Below, in pieces: positions 1 through 7,912 of a stretch of 41,167 nucleotides of DNA (position 1 is its first letter; every line of letters begins with the position of its first letter). Below the pieces are notes generated by a model. The model saw nothing but the letters and a program-made list of their open reading frames with translations. It did not search any database and was not told the origin of the DNA. The translations under genes were made by a program, and so were the position numbers. This stretch comes from Balneolales bacterium (GTDB taxonomy: Bacteria; Bacteroidota; Rhodothermia; Balneolales; Natronogracilivirgulaceae), in the NCBI GenBank assembly GCA_007116685.1, contig SKIC01000178.1, positions 1 to 41,167 of the forward strand, in the 5' to 3' direction.

Positions 1-57
1 ATCTCTTGGGAAAAAGTCGGGATCTTCGCTGGCCATAATTTGTAATGTTATTAAAAG
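1..57 (-). pseudogene. Remnant of the 3' end of an M28 peptidase gene
   Basis: Bases 1-37 are identical to bases 3563-3599, inside the 3' part of the intact M28 peptidase gene. Read on the minus strand they encode MASEDPDFFPRD in the same frame as the intact gene. Just upstream the frame reads LLITLQI against LIATLAY in the intact protein, so homology continues with divergence and is lost at the terminator at 51-90. There is no room for the rest of a peptidase, because the phosphatase gene stops at 118. The fragment runs off the left edge. It is either a decayed duplicate or a small gene-conversion or duplication tract. An assembly artefact at a contig edge cannot be excluded. Confidence 0.6.
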
Positions 58-90
58 CCCCTGGTTGATTTCAGGGGCTTTTAAATTTTT
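51..90 (-). terminator. Rho-independent terminator after the phosphatase gene
   Basis: A perfect 13-bp stem (51-63 with 72-84) encloses an 8-base loop. It is flanked by ATTTTT on the plus strand and A/T-rich sequence on the other, so it could work in both directions. It lies 28 bases beyond the stop codon of the SpoIIE-type phosphatase, the likely client. Confidence 0.8.
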
Positions 91-117
91 TAGGGCTGAA
101 TCGCTTAAACCTCGAAA

Positions 118-3100
118 TCAGGTTGGCTGCTTTTTGTGAATAAGTACGAATGTAAGATCATCTTCGAGCTCGTTACTTTCGCCAGCCCACTTTTTCCTGA
201 ATTCCTCCAAATCCTGAATGACATTGCTTACGCTTTCTTTCGGGTGATTTTGCAGAAATTCCAAAACAGCATCATATCCGAGTGTTTCGCCTTTTTTATT
301 GCGGGTTTCCACCAATCCGTCACTCACGCATAGCACAAAATCTCCGGAATGGAATTCTATTTCTTTCTGATCGTAAACAGCACCGAAAATGGCGCCCAAT
401 GGTAATCCAATTAATGTCAATTCTGACACTTTTTCTTCTCTTGCAGAAAAATGATAAACCGGTGGCATTCCGGCAGATGAAATAGTCAGGCTTTTATCAT
501 CAATCCTGATAATAGAAAGTGCCATATTCAATTTACTGCGGTTTACGGATTTCAACACCTCGTTAATTTGTCGTAATCCATCTTTTGGACTTTCCGCCAC
601 TATAGAATTCAACGCTGTTTTTGTGATACTCACCATCATACCGGCAGCCGTTCCGTGTCCTGATGCGTCACCAATTACAACGTATCGAGCGCCATCATGT
701 CCCTCAATGAAATCGTAGTAATCTCCTCCCACTTCAGTAGCCGTTTCCATTTCGTAAATAATTTCAACATCCTTCCAATCCGGATGTGATGAGGGCAATA
801 AACTCAGCTGGAAATCACGCGCATCGGCAAGTTCGTTGTTTAACCTGATTTCCTCCAACCGACGTTTTTCTTCTTCAAATTCTTTTCTTAGAGCGCGCTC
901 AACAAATGAGGAGCGTATCTGGAGGATTAATCCAACAAATCCTATAAAAAAGAGGATATATATAATATATGCCGTTGTTGTAAAATAGATGGGTGGTTCG
1001 ATTGTGAACGCATAAACAAAAGGCTCACTTTTTTGCTGAAACAAATCGACGCTTTGAATATGGAAGCGGTAAGAGCCGTGTCTCAGGTTATTATATTCTT
1101 TATGCTTATCTGTTGTCCACTCTGACCAGTCCTCATATCCTTCCAGTTTAAACCGATAAAACAGTGCAGATGGTACATTTACCGGTGTAGTTGCGAATTC
1201 AAAATGGAGCTCCCTGGTACCCGCTGGAAATGATTCCGGGCGAACATGATAAGCGTATGTAACTGTTGAATCCAAAATTGCACGAATTCTGTTCAAATGA
1301 ACTTCTGGCTGAGGAACTCTGAATTCAGGTATTTCCGATTTTACTTTCCACAGAACTGGTGAAGGGCCGGATAAAAAGATATACTCCTCATTGGCAAACA
1401 TATCTGTAATTCTTTCGCTTCGAGACTGTGTTTTTCTGTAAAATGCATCGCTATGTGACGCGCGAAACCACTTTCCGTCCTCATACCCTGCTTCAATTAT
1501 AAAATTGTTTGAATTTAGTAACCATCGATTTGCACCCGGTACTTTCACGAATGAATATACTCGCGGATAAAATTCCTGATATAAACTTCGACCGTCACTT
1601 AACGTGATCATTCGGTTATATCCTTCAAAAACGGCGTTTATCCCGGATTTTTGGCTTATATTCAATTCACCATGATCATCAAATTGAATAGTTCTGGCTG
1701 GCTCAAAATTAAAGAACAACATATCTTCATTGTGGATATGATGCACAAATATTGCTCCATCCGGCAGGTCATCACGAGTGTATATCTGACTATCCTGAAT
1801 TTCGAAATAACTTTTACTTTTATCCTGAATGAGATGATGGATACTTCTGTCTAATCCCACAAGCAGAATGTCTCTGTTTTGCGTTTGCAGAACACTATAA
1901 ATACGGCTGTCACCGCTGTCATACGAAGCTCTTTTCTCCCATTCATCGCCCACTTTTCTGTAGACTCGAATTTCTGTGTTGAATGATGCCAAAATTTCTT
2001 TGTATTCAGATTCCAAGTGGATGACTGCAAAAGCCGAACCACGATCAATAATTTCTATTTTGCCGCTTGATGGCGTATACGATGCCAAATTGGGATTTCC
2101 ACCGACAATCAGCTCATCTTCCAGTGCCAAAAGTGAAAAAGCCTGATGGCCAATGTCTTCTTTTCGCGGGTGGATCTTCACTTGCTTATCAACCAAATAT
2201 GCCAAACCAACACTTTTTGCCATATATATGGTATCTCCAAGCTGAGTAATTTGATTTATGGAGCTGCTGATATTGCTTTCCCGCCCTGCTTTGCGAATTG
2301 GGATGCCATAATCGATTCGATAAATCCCAAGGTTTGTTCCCGCCCAAAACGACCCATCCTGAGCCGTATAAATGAAATACACATTATTCGTCTGCAGGAT
2401 ATTCTCCGAATGATAATGTTCGAGAATTTTGCCATCCGGGCTCATTATATAAATTCCGTTCAGCGCTGTTGCTACGGCGATATTGCCATCCGTCAAAACG
2501 GCAGCATGTGCGGCATTTACATCTTCCCAATATGCGTCGAGTTCCGTTGGAAAAAGTGACATATCATTATCTGATATGCGAAGAAATCCCTGATAACGCA
2601 CCAAAACCAATGTATCCTGTAAAGCTGTGACCAATCCGGCATGCATCACCGTACTTTGAATTTTATCAGAATTATTAAGCTTGATGGCTTCGTTATTTTC
2701 AATGGCATAAATACCATTTACTCCTGTTTTCGTGGTAAAAATGCGATCACCGATGTTCAGAACATGCAAGAAATCATGATCAAACCGAATGGCATCAAGC
2801 TCTCCTGTTGGGATGTGGTAACGATATAAATACTCATAGGAGTTAAAATGAATATAATCACCATATTCAAAAATCCGCCAAATTTGATTAAAGCTGCTAA
2901 TTTCTTCCGGTAATCGGGTGTGAAGTGGTTCGAAATACGGAAATCCGAACTCATCATAGGCGATATAACCAAAACTTCGAATCCCACCAGCATAGATTCT
3001 GTTATCTGAAGCATGTTTGACTATCCGCGTACCTGCCCCGCCCGGCACTTGAATTCTCAGCCATCTTGAGCCATCAAATTTCAGAATTCCGTGAAATGCA

Positions 3101-3294
3101 TTGGCGAAGTATAAAAATCCCTGATCGTTTCGAGTAACGGTTAAAATCTGAGCATGGCCGTCATAATCCTCTCTGTCATAATGCTCAACATAGGGATACC
3201 CAATTTTATATTGTGCTTTTGAGTTTTCTGCGAAGGATACATTCAATACCAGTACAAAAACGAACAGCCAAATTGAGATTTCAGATTTTTCCAT
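118..3294 (-). CDS. Membrane sensor phosphatase: propeller, Y_Y_Y and SpoIIE (PP2C-type) domains
   Basis: The 1058-residue protein has an N-terminal signal peptide (about residues 1-28) and a long beta-propeller sensor of the two-component-regulator type (about 50-680). A Y_Y_Y domain follows (about 700-766, with the motif LEGYEDWSEW), then one membrane helix (about 773-793), a short charged coiled coil and a C-terminal SpoIIE/PP2C serine phosphatase domain (821-1058). Metal-binding aspartates are present: GGDYYD (D858, D861), GDASGHG (D876), SDGLVET (D992) and EDDLTF (1045-1046). The sensor part should sit in the periplasm and the phosphatase in the cytoplasm. The family normally dephosphorylates anti-sigma-factor antagonists, but no such partner lies nearby. 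The layout resembles a hybrid two-component sensor with the kinase replaced by a phosphatase. Start ATG fits the signal peptide. Confidence 0.92.
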   Translation of the reverse strand: MEKSEISIWLFVFVLVLNVSFAENSKAQYKIGYPYVEHYDREDYDGHAQILTVTRNDQGFLYFANAFHGILKFDGSRWLRIQVPGGAGTRIVKHASDNRIYAGGIRSFGYIAYDEFGFPYFEPLHTRLPEEISSFNQIWRIFEYGDYIHFNSYEYLYRYHIPTGELDAIRFDHDFLHVLNIGDRIFTTKTGVNGIYAIENNEAIKLNNSDKIQSTVMHAGLVTALQDTLVLVRYQGFLRISDNDMSLFPTELDAYWEDVNAAHAAVLTDGNIAVATALNGIYIMSPDGKILEHYHSENILQTNNVYFIYTAQDGSFWAGTNLGIYRIDYGIPIRKAGRESNISSSINQITQLGDTIYMAKSVGLAYLVDKQVKIHPRKEDIGHQAFSLLALEDELIVGGNPNLASYTPSSGKIEIIDRGSAFAVIHLESEYKEILASFNTEIRVYRKVGDEWEKRASYDSGDSRIYSVLQTQNRDILLVGLDRSIHHLIQDKSKSYFEIQDSQIYTRDDLPDGAIFVHHIHNEDMLFFNFEPARTIQFDDHGELNISQKSGINAVFEGYNRMITLSDGRSLYQEFYPRVYSFVKVPGANRWLLNSNNFIIEAGYEDGKWFRASHSDAFYRKTQSRSERITDMFANEEYIFLSGPSPVLWKVKSEIPEFRVPQPEVHLNRIRAILDSTVTYAYHVRPESFPAGTRELHFEFATTPVNVPSALFYRFKLEGYEDWSEWTTDKHKEYNNLRHGSYRFHIQSVDLFQQKSEPFVYAFTIEPPIYFTTTAYIIYILFFIGFVGLILQIRSSFVERALRKEFEEEKRRLEEIRLNNELADARDFQLSLLPSSHPDWKDVEIIYEMETATEVGGDYYDFIEGHDGARYVVIGDASGHGTAAGMMVSITKTALNSIVAESPKDGLRQINEVLKSVNRSKLNMALSIIRIDDKSLTISSAGMPPVYHFSAREEKVSELTLIGLPLGAIFGAVYDQKEIEFHSGDFVLCVSDGLVETRNKKGETLGYDAVLEFLQNHPKESVSNVIQDLEEFRKKWAGESNELEDDLTFVLIHKKQPT

Positions 3295-3378
3295 AGTTCA
3301 ATATTTGCGGCACTATTGTAAAGTTTGGCTTTGTCAGTCTATTTGATTTGCAATTTGATCATTAATATTGACAAGATT

Positions 3379-3418
3379 TATGGCTGCCACACAATTTAAA
3401 AATTTTGCAGCAGCCATA
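3379..3418. repeat. Inverted repeat between peptidase and phosphatase genes
   Basis: A perfect 9-bp inverted repeat (3379-3387 with 3410-3418, TATGGCTGC and its complement) surrounds a 22-base A/T-rich loop in the 175-base spacer. It has no T-run on either side, so it is not a standard terminator. It could be a weak terminator of the M28 gene or an RNA stem stabilising the 3' end; its role is not established. Confidence 0.4.
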
Positions 3419-3469
3419 CTTTAGGGATTTGACGCCTGATCAGAATCTACAACTCAGGCAAAAACGAAA

Positions 3470-5035
3470 TTAATCGTCAAGCCCACCCCTTCTGTTGGGT
3501 TCGCGTTGTGCCGGCCATTCCATAATTTCTCCGGTTCTTGGATGTGGAGGCATCACACGACGATCTCTTGGGAAAAAGTCGGGATCTTCGCTGGCCATAT
3601 AGGCCAATGTTGCGATAAGAATCACGTTATTTTTGAGATCATCCCAAACGAGTTTGTCGTAGGTATCTAAGGTTGTATGCCATGTGTAGCTCCAATAATC
3701 CCAACTTAAAGAACGAAGCGAAAAGCCGGGTGCTCCCGCAGTTACAAAAGAGGCGTGGTCAGTTCCACCTCCACTCGGCATACCGGGGAAATCGGTATCA
3801 ATGTGGCGACGTACATCCTGAGGAACCGCATGTAACCAACGTGTCATAAACTCATAGGAGTGCAAGAAGCCTTGTCCGCCAATATCAACAACTCTTCCGG
3901 TTCCATTATCCTGATTAAATAAAGCCTGAAGACCTTCAACCACATCAGGATTATCTTCCACAAATGCTCTGGAGCCGTTCAATCCCTGCTCTTCTGAACC
4001 CCATAAGCCCACTTTAATTGTTCTTTTTGGCTCAGGATAAACTTCTTTCAGAATTCGCATCACTTCAAGCATTGTAATCGAACCCGTTCCATTATCCGTT
4101 GCGCCCGTTGCTCCATCCCAGGAATCAAAGTGAGCAGACAACATCACATACTCATCCGGCTTTTCTGTTCCGGGGATAACACCAATAGTGTTAAATGTAG
4201 GCATCTCACCCAAACTTCTCGATTCAGCACGCACACGGATTTTTGGATCTGCACCACTTTCTACCAAGCGATATAACATTCCATAATCTTCGAGCTGAAT
4301 ATCAAGATGTGGGATGTTTCGCGTTTGCGCACCGAAAATTCGATTGCTGCCAAAACCTCTGGACCATAAAGACTGTACGATTCCAATGGCACCCGCATCT
4401 TCCAAAGCTCTGATCATCTGGCGGTTGTTATGGCCCGTTGCTCTCATTCGCGCATTCCATGCAGCGGTTAACGAATCACGATACGCTTTGAAGTTTTCAA
4501 ATGATTCTTCGGTAGCCCATTCTTCCCAATTATAATCAGGTCGGCCACTTGGCTGATGCATGGAAATCATCACAAATTTACCACGAACATTAGGCAGCCA
4601 GTTAACAAATTCGAGGGAATCGGCAACTTCCGGTATGATGATTAAACCACCTTCGTTTGGTCGTCGGCCGGTTGTAGGGCTCCATGCCAGTTGCATCCCA
4701 CGCAAGGAAACCACACGTGGTTCCAGCATATCGATATGGGTGATGCCACGTTCCCAACCACGCCACACTCCAAATTGCTCGTTATAGGCTTCGATGCCCC
4801 AGCTTTTCATTTTTTCAACTCCCCAATCGTGGGCTTTTTGTTGTTGAGGCGTACCCACCAGGCGCGGACCAATAACATCCATCAAATGATGGCCTAAATC
4901 TTTGAGTTGCGAATTTTCAGTAGCTTCTTGCACTATCCGTTGAACAACTTCCTCGGTGGTTTGTGCTTGCATGGGCACAGTCCAGAGCAATAGAAGTATA
5001 AAAACACTTGAAATTTTACTTTTCATAGCAATCAT
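3470..5035 (-). CDS. Exported M28 family zinc metallopeptidase
   Basis: The 521-residue protein has a signal peptide ending around residue 25 (hydrophobic stretch, then MQAQ) and the di-zinc aminopeptidase core of family M28, closest in style to carboxypeptidase Q/M28B members. Visible ligands and catalytic residues are H302 and D304 (AHFDSWD), D314 (ATDNG), E348-E349 (GSEEQG), D376 (NQDNGTG) and H453 (TWHTTLD). Residues about 120-270 look like the inserted PA-like region typical of this group. It should trim N-terminal residues from peptides in the periplasm or outside the cell. The start could be M1 or M4; both keep the signal peptide. A 37-base piece of its 3' end is duplicated at the left edge of the window. 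Confidence 0.93.
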   Translation of the reverse strand: MIAMKSKISSVFILLLLWTVPMQAQTTEEVVQRIVQEATENSQLKDLGHHLMDVIGPRLVGTPQQQKAHDWGVEKMKSWGIEAYNEQFGVWRGWERGITHIDMLEPRVVSLRGMQLAWSPTTGRRPNEGGLIIIPEVADSLEFVNWLPNVRGKFVMISMHQPSGRPDYNWEEWATEESFENFKAYRDSLTAAWNARMRATGHNNRQMIRALEDAGAIGIVQSLWSRGFGSNRIFGAQTRNIPHLDIQLEDYGMLYRLVESGADPKIRVRAESRSLGEMPTFNTIGVIPGTEKPDEYVMLSAHFDSWDGATGATDNGTGSITMLEVMRILKEVYPEPKRTIKVGLWGSEEQGLNGSRAFVEDNPDVVEGLQALFNQDNGTGRVVDIGGQGFLHSYEFMTRWLHAVPQDVRRHIDTDFPGMPSGGGTDHASFVTAGAPGFSLRSLSWDYWSYTWHTTLDTYDKLVWDDLKNNVILIATLAYMASEDPDFFPRDRRVMPPHPRTGEIMEWPAQREPNRRGGLDD

Positions 5036-5538
5036 TATTGAATTGAAGTGACATAAGACCCTGAGTTAACTCATTTCTAACAGGCTTAATTTTCAAGTTT
5101 TTAAAATGGGCTTTCTGAGAGTAAAATAAAATGCTCTAAATGTAAATTTATGGCATGGGTGGATTTTCAATAACGGGCTGCCGCCATTTCAGGTGAGGTG
5201 CTATTGATGTTGGGCTTTCAGTGCGTTGCGTAGGGAGTTAGACTCTTTGACCCCTTTGACACTTTGCGCACGAAGTCCAGCGGAAAAACCGGATAGAGTT
5301 TGGAAGTTTAGCCACAGGGTAAGAGTAGTTTAGCCCCCGTGTAAAGGAATTCCCCAAAAACTATCCAGCCGACGCGGTTTGCTGATGCGCTTGTACCCCG
5401 CCCGCGGCTAGAATATTCCGCGCTTTGGGGCTATTAATATGAAATGGTATACTGAGAATACAATCGAAGCAATTCTGAAATTCGGTTCAGGTCGTTTCCT
5501 CTGTGGGCAAAAAGTTTCAAGCGTTTTGCGAATATTCT
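5036..5538. other. Gene-free spacer with repeat fragment
   Basis: This 503-base stretch has no credible gene. Bases 5173-5197 match the right half of the intergenic element described at 6575-6773. The rest holds a GC-richer patch around 5330-5440 that contrasts with its A/T-rich surroundings and looks like decayed foreign or repeat sequence. I recognise no RNA gene in it. Confidence 0.5.
5173..5197. repeat. Right-half fragment of the intergenic inverted-repeat element (copy D)
   Basis: The run ACGGGCTGCCGCCATTTC followed by AGGTGAG matches 6678-6702 and, with small changes, 13684-13707. Weaker likeness (CTATTGATG) goes on to about 5215, then is lost. The copy begins at the position of the central hairpin of the complete element, so it represents only the right half. 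Confidence 0.65.
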
Positions 5539-5871
5539 TTATTCAATGATCAAAAATGATGAGGATTGGTCATTGGCAAAAGTTGTGATTGTTTTATGAA
5601 GCTTTATCAGTAGGGAAATTATGGTGGCTGTGGAACAATTTCCGGTTTTAATCCAGATTACTTTTGGCGGGTGACCCAACACAAAACTGCGTTGATGGAA
5701 ATCGGAATCTTTCGAAATAATCAGATAATTACTGCGCTTAGCATATTCCCAAATAGATTCATCTGAGGCTTCAGACATCTCCAAGTCCTTTACATGCAAA
5801 GAATCCGGGTACAGATGTAATAACGTATCTTTTACCTGATGAGATATATTTTGATCAAATAATAATTTCAC
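5539..5871 (-). CDS. DUF5615 PIN-like toxin
   Basis: The 110-residue protein starts VKLLFDQNIS (GTG start at 5871-5869) and carries the DUF5615/Mut7-C-like PIN pattern: an early Asp in LLFDQN, LHVKDL, SIWEYAKRSNYLIISKDSDF with the paired acidic residues, then PPKVIWIKTGNCST. PIN-like toxins of this type are thought to be metal-dependent RNases. Its start overlaps the stop of the upstream DUF433 gene as GTGA, so translation of the two is almost surely coupled, antitoxin first. The pair sits between repeat-rich spacers, as is usual for mobile accessory toxin-antitoxin modules. Confidence 0.88.
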   Translation of the reverse strand: MKLLFDQNISHQVKDTLLHLYPDSLHVKDLEMSEASDESIWEYAKRSNYLIISKDSDFHQRSFVLGHPPKVIWIKTGNCSTATIISLLIKLHKTITTFANDQSSSFLIIE

Positions 5872-6092
5872 GCTGAAATTTTCGTCAATTCTCGCTCTCT
5901 GTGGGCGGCAAATGCGATACAGGCTTTGATGTCATCTTCGGTAAGTTCAGGAAAATCAGCAATGATATCCGAATGTGACATTCCGGAGGCAAGATACTCG
6001 AGAATATCATAAACCGTAATCCGCATACCACGGATACAGGGTTTTCCACCACGCTTATTTGCTTCGATAGTTATGTGTTTCCTGAAATCCAT
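5868..6092 (-). CDS. DUF433 antitoxin
   Basis: The 74-residue protein matches the DUF433 family: ITIEANKRGGKPCIRGMRITVYDILEYLASGMS, then DFPELTEDDIKACIAFAAHRE (quoted in parts), a small helix-turn-helix-like fold. It is the usual upstream partner of DUF5615 PIN-like proteins, and is expected to bind the toxin and repress the shared promoter. It starts with ATG at 6092. Its TGA stop overlaps the GTG start of the toxin by four bases. No further genes appear to belong to the operon. Confidence 0.88.
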   Translation of the reverse strand: MDFRKHITIEANKRGGKPCIRGMRITVYDILEYLASGMSHSDIIADFPELTEDDIKACIAFAAHRERELTKISA

Positions 6093-6574
6093 CGTTGATT
6101 GTATATGATCAAATTGTGGTCGTTAAAGTACAATATAATGCATAACGATTAAAACCAGAAATTGCGCTCTTCGAAAAGTATTCTAAGGTTTTGATGATCA
6201 TGAGCGAAACTCAAAAATAATTTCGAAAATCATTTCCTAATTCGTAATCCTAGCAGGGAGAAATCGGGCTGCTAATCAATAGCTATCAGTTTGCCCGTAA
6301 AACGTAATCCTGGTAGCACAGGGTAAACGTAGCGCTGTGTATTTCTAGCAATCAGGATAAACTTCTGTTATATGACTGGCATGTGCCGGTCGACAAAGAA
6401 TGAACGATATTGGGTGATTATTTGGGATTGTCTATTTGGTTATGTAACCGTTTCCTGGTGAGATGCAGCGTTTTTTGGTATAGTCCCAGTTAATTGTACA
6501 AACTACTATCTATGATAAATCCGAAAAGCCATTTTACCTTGAATCTCAGCCTAGAGGTTGTGGGCAGGTCAACG
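6093..6574. other. Gene-free spacer upstream of the toxin-antitoxin operon
   Basis: No coding region is supported here. The A/T-rich part next to 6092 should hold the promoter of the DUF433/DUF5615 operon. Two loosely similar segments beginning CGTAATCCT (6243 and 6304) and a 6-bp inverted repeat TAGCAG/CTGCTA (6251-6256, 6269-6274) suggest degenerate repeats. The rest is not recognised. Confidence 0.4.
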
Positions 6575-6773
6575 TTTCGGACAGCCGCTTGGTTGTTCGC
6601 TATTTTTTAAACTTACGGATTTGGTTGCTATGGACTGACCATCGCTTTTTCTTTTTTTGCGACAGCCCGAAGTAGCTACGGGCTGCCGCCATTTCAGGTG
6701 AGACGCTATTGATGCTGGATGCAGACTCTGTAGTTATAGCACGATTGGGATAAACAAAGGCGGCTGTCCGAAA
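6575..6773. repeat. Complete intergenic element with 14-bp terminal inverted repeats (copy A)
   Basis: The ends TTTCGGACAGCCGC (6575-6588) and GCGGCTGTCCGAAA (6760-6773) are perfect inverted repeats 199 bases apart. In the centre CAGCCCG (6663-6669) and CGGGCTG (6679-6685) form a 7-bp hairpin around a loop containing TAGCTA. The left half (6575-6677) shares both ends with copy C at 9869-9975 but has a different T-rich core. The right half (6680-6773) matches copy B at 13685-13775. It encodes nothing recognisable and resembles a miniature non-autonomous element or a REP/MITE-like structure; no transposase is in the window. Confidence 0.75.
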
Positions 6774-6817
6774 TTGTTGAATAACATCCAGATTTTTTAC
6801 TCGAGTTGTACCATTTC

Positions 6818-6866
6818 GCAGTCGGGACGACTGCTTTTTTGGGGCCGGACGTCGGGGGCGACGTCC
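6818..6866 (+). terminator. Double hairpin, terminator-like, after repeat copy A
   Basis: GCAGTCG (6818-6824) pairs with CGACTGC (6828-6834) and is followed by six T (6835-6840). A second stem, GGACGTC (6847-6853) with GACGTCC (6860-6866), follows. The same two hairpins occur at 13823-13874 after repeat copy B. The T-run gives it the look of a plus-strand rho-independent terminator, although no plus-strand gene lies upstream, so it may be part of the repeat. Confidence 0.6.
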
Positions 6867-6949
6867 TAGGTGTTGTGGGGTATTAAAGCTGGTTTTATGG
6901 CGGACTACATCGGAATTGAAATTCTGATGTCTTGAGTTCGGAATATTAA

Positions 6950-7312
6950 TTATAGCTTGGTGTCAACTACGGGGCTGAAATATGGGCTTAATGCAATCAT
7001 AATTATTAAAACAATTATTGCTATGGTCCATAGCCTTCTTTTACTCTGCTTGTTTTGGTTACCCCGCTTGCCCATAACCATACTGAGTATCCAATTCCAA
7101 TGTAAAAACAGGTGAATAAACATCATTGCCACAAAAAATACAGATAGCCAGAGGTGTATATCACCCCAAGCATGCCTGTTCATTCCCCAAATTTCAAGGT
7201 GTCCGGAGCCTGGCGGCAGCGTAAAATACATTAGGAAACCGGTTGATATTATAAAAACCAAGAGTACTAAGGCTGAGGAATTGATAATAAAATTAAGAGT
7301 AGATTTTTTCAT
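6950..7312 (-). CDS. DUF4405 family membrane protein, putative haem-binding
   Basis: The 120-residue protein has three or more membrane helices (about 8-30, 53-73, 96-112). It carries the DUF4405 pattern of histidines in NRHAWGDIHLW and FIHLFLHW (H47, H53, H67, H71), which resembles the di-haem ligand arrangement of small cytochrome b-like proteins. I chose the ATG at 7312. An upstream GTG at 7333 would add seven residues, but the ATG start has a GAGAAG sequence just before it and begins the typical MKKS N-terminus. It lies divergent to arsR. A link to arsenic is possible by position only. Confidence 0.75.
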   Translation of the reverse strand: MKKSTLNFIINSSALVLLVFIISTGFLMYFTLPPGSGHLEIWGMNRHAWGDIHLWLSVFFVAMMFIHLFLHWNWILSMVMGKRGNQNKQSKRRLWTIAIIVLIIMIALSPYFSPVVDTKL

Positions 7313-7500
7313 GATACTTCTCACTTTAATCACATATAGATATACAATATTAGACGCAGGCTGAAGTATTTGGTTGATAAAAACCTTGTTATTTCTGCTG
7401 TATAATAGATTTCTATGGAATCAAACTGTCTCGAAAAAGCTATTAGGATAACATAGATATCTTTAATTGATAGAATTTATTAAGTCATCTAAATAATTTA

Positions 7501-7516
7501 ATCGTATATTTACGAT
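7501..7516. promoter_or_regulatory. Candidate ArsR operator
   Basis: ATCGTA-tatt-TACGAT is a perfect 6-bp inverted repeat with a 4-base spacer, placed 19 bases before the arsR start codon in an A/T-rich promoter region. ArsR-family regulators bind such interrupted palindromes and autoregulate, so this is the best operator candidate for the arsR-acr3 unit. The spacer 7334-7535 also holds the promoter of the divergent DUF4405 gene. Confidence 0.6.
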
Positions 7517-7535
7517 ATATATTAAATTTATTGAT

Positions 7536-7871
7536 ATGTCTTTAACCAAAGCAGTCCTCTTCAATACAGGTCAAATACGGGTGGCAGAACTGGCTAAGGC
7601 TATTTCGCATCCTGCACGAATTGCCATTCTCGAATTTCTAGCAAAACATGAAACTTGCATTTGCGGTGATATTACCGAGGAATTGCCTTTGGCTCAATCT
7701 ACTGTGTCACAACATCTAAAGGCTTTGAAAAAAGCCGGTATCATCAAAGGTACTATCGATGGGGTACGAACCTGCTATTGTCTAAATGAGGATGTTGTAG
7801 ATGAGATGAAATGTTTAACGGATGTATTAATGCAAGAACTGGCTAAACCAACCCAATCTGATTATTGTTAA
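7536..7871 (+). CDS. arsR: ArsR family arsenite-responsive repressor
   Basis: The 111-residue protein is a winged helix-turn-helix regulator: HPARIAILEFLAKHETCICGDI, then the recognition helix QSTVSQHLKALKKAGII and wing GTIDGVRTCYCLNED. Cysteines 41 and 43 (ETCICGD) lie in the helix that holds the metal site of ArsR/SmtB repressors. C80, C82, C93 and C111 give further thiols. It should release DNA when As(III) or a similar metalloid binds. It is followed 41 bases later by an ACR3 arsenite pump on the same strand, which supports the arsenic role. Confidence 0.9.
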   Translation: MSLTKAVLFNTGQIRVAELAKAISHPARIAILEFLAKHETCICGDITEELPLAQSTVSQHLKALKKAGIIKGTIDGVRTCYCLNEDVVDEMKCLTDVLMQELAKPTQSDYC

Positions 7872-7898
7872 GTTTTTGTGCCCAATTATCATAATAGT

Positions 7899-7904
7899 AA
7901 GGAG
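7899..7904 (+). promoter_or_regulatory. Ribosome binding site deciding the acr3 start
   Basis: AAGGAG lies 8 bases before a TTG at 7913 and 23 bases before the next ATG at 7928. Spacing favours the TTG start for the transporter. Strong Shine-Dalgarno sequences are otherwise rare in this window. Confidence 0.6.
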
Positions 7905-7912
7905 TTGTAGTT

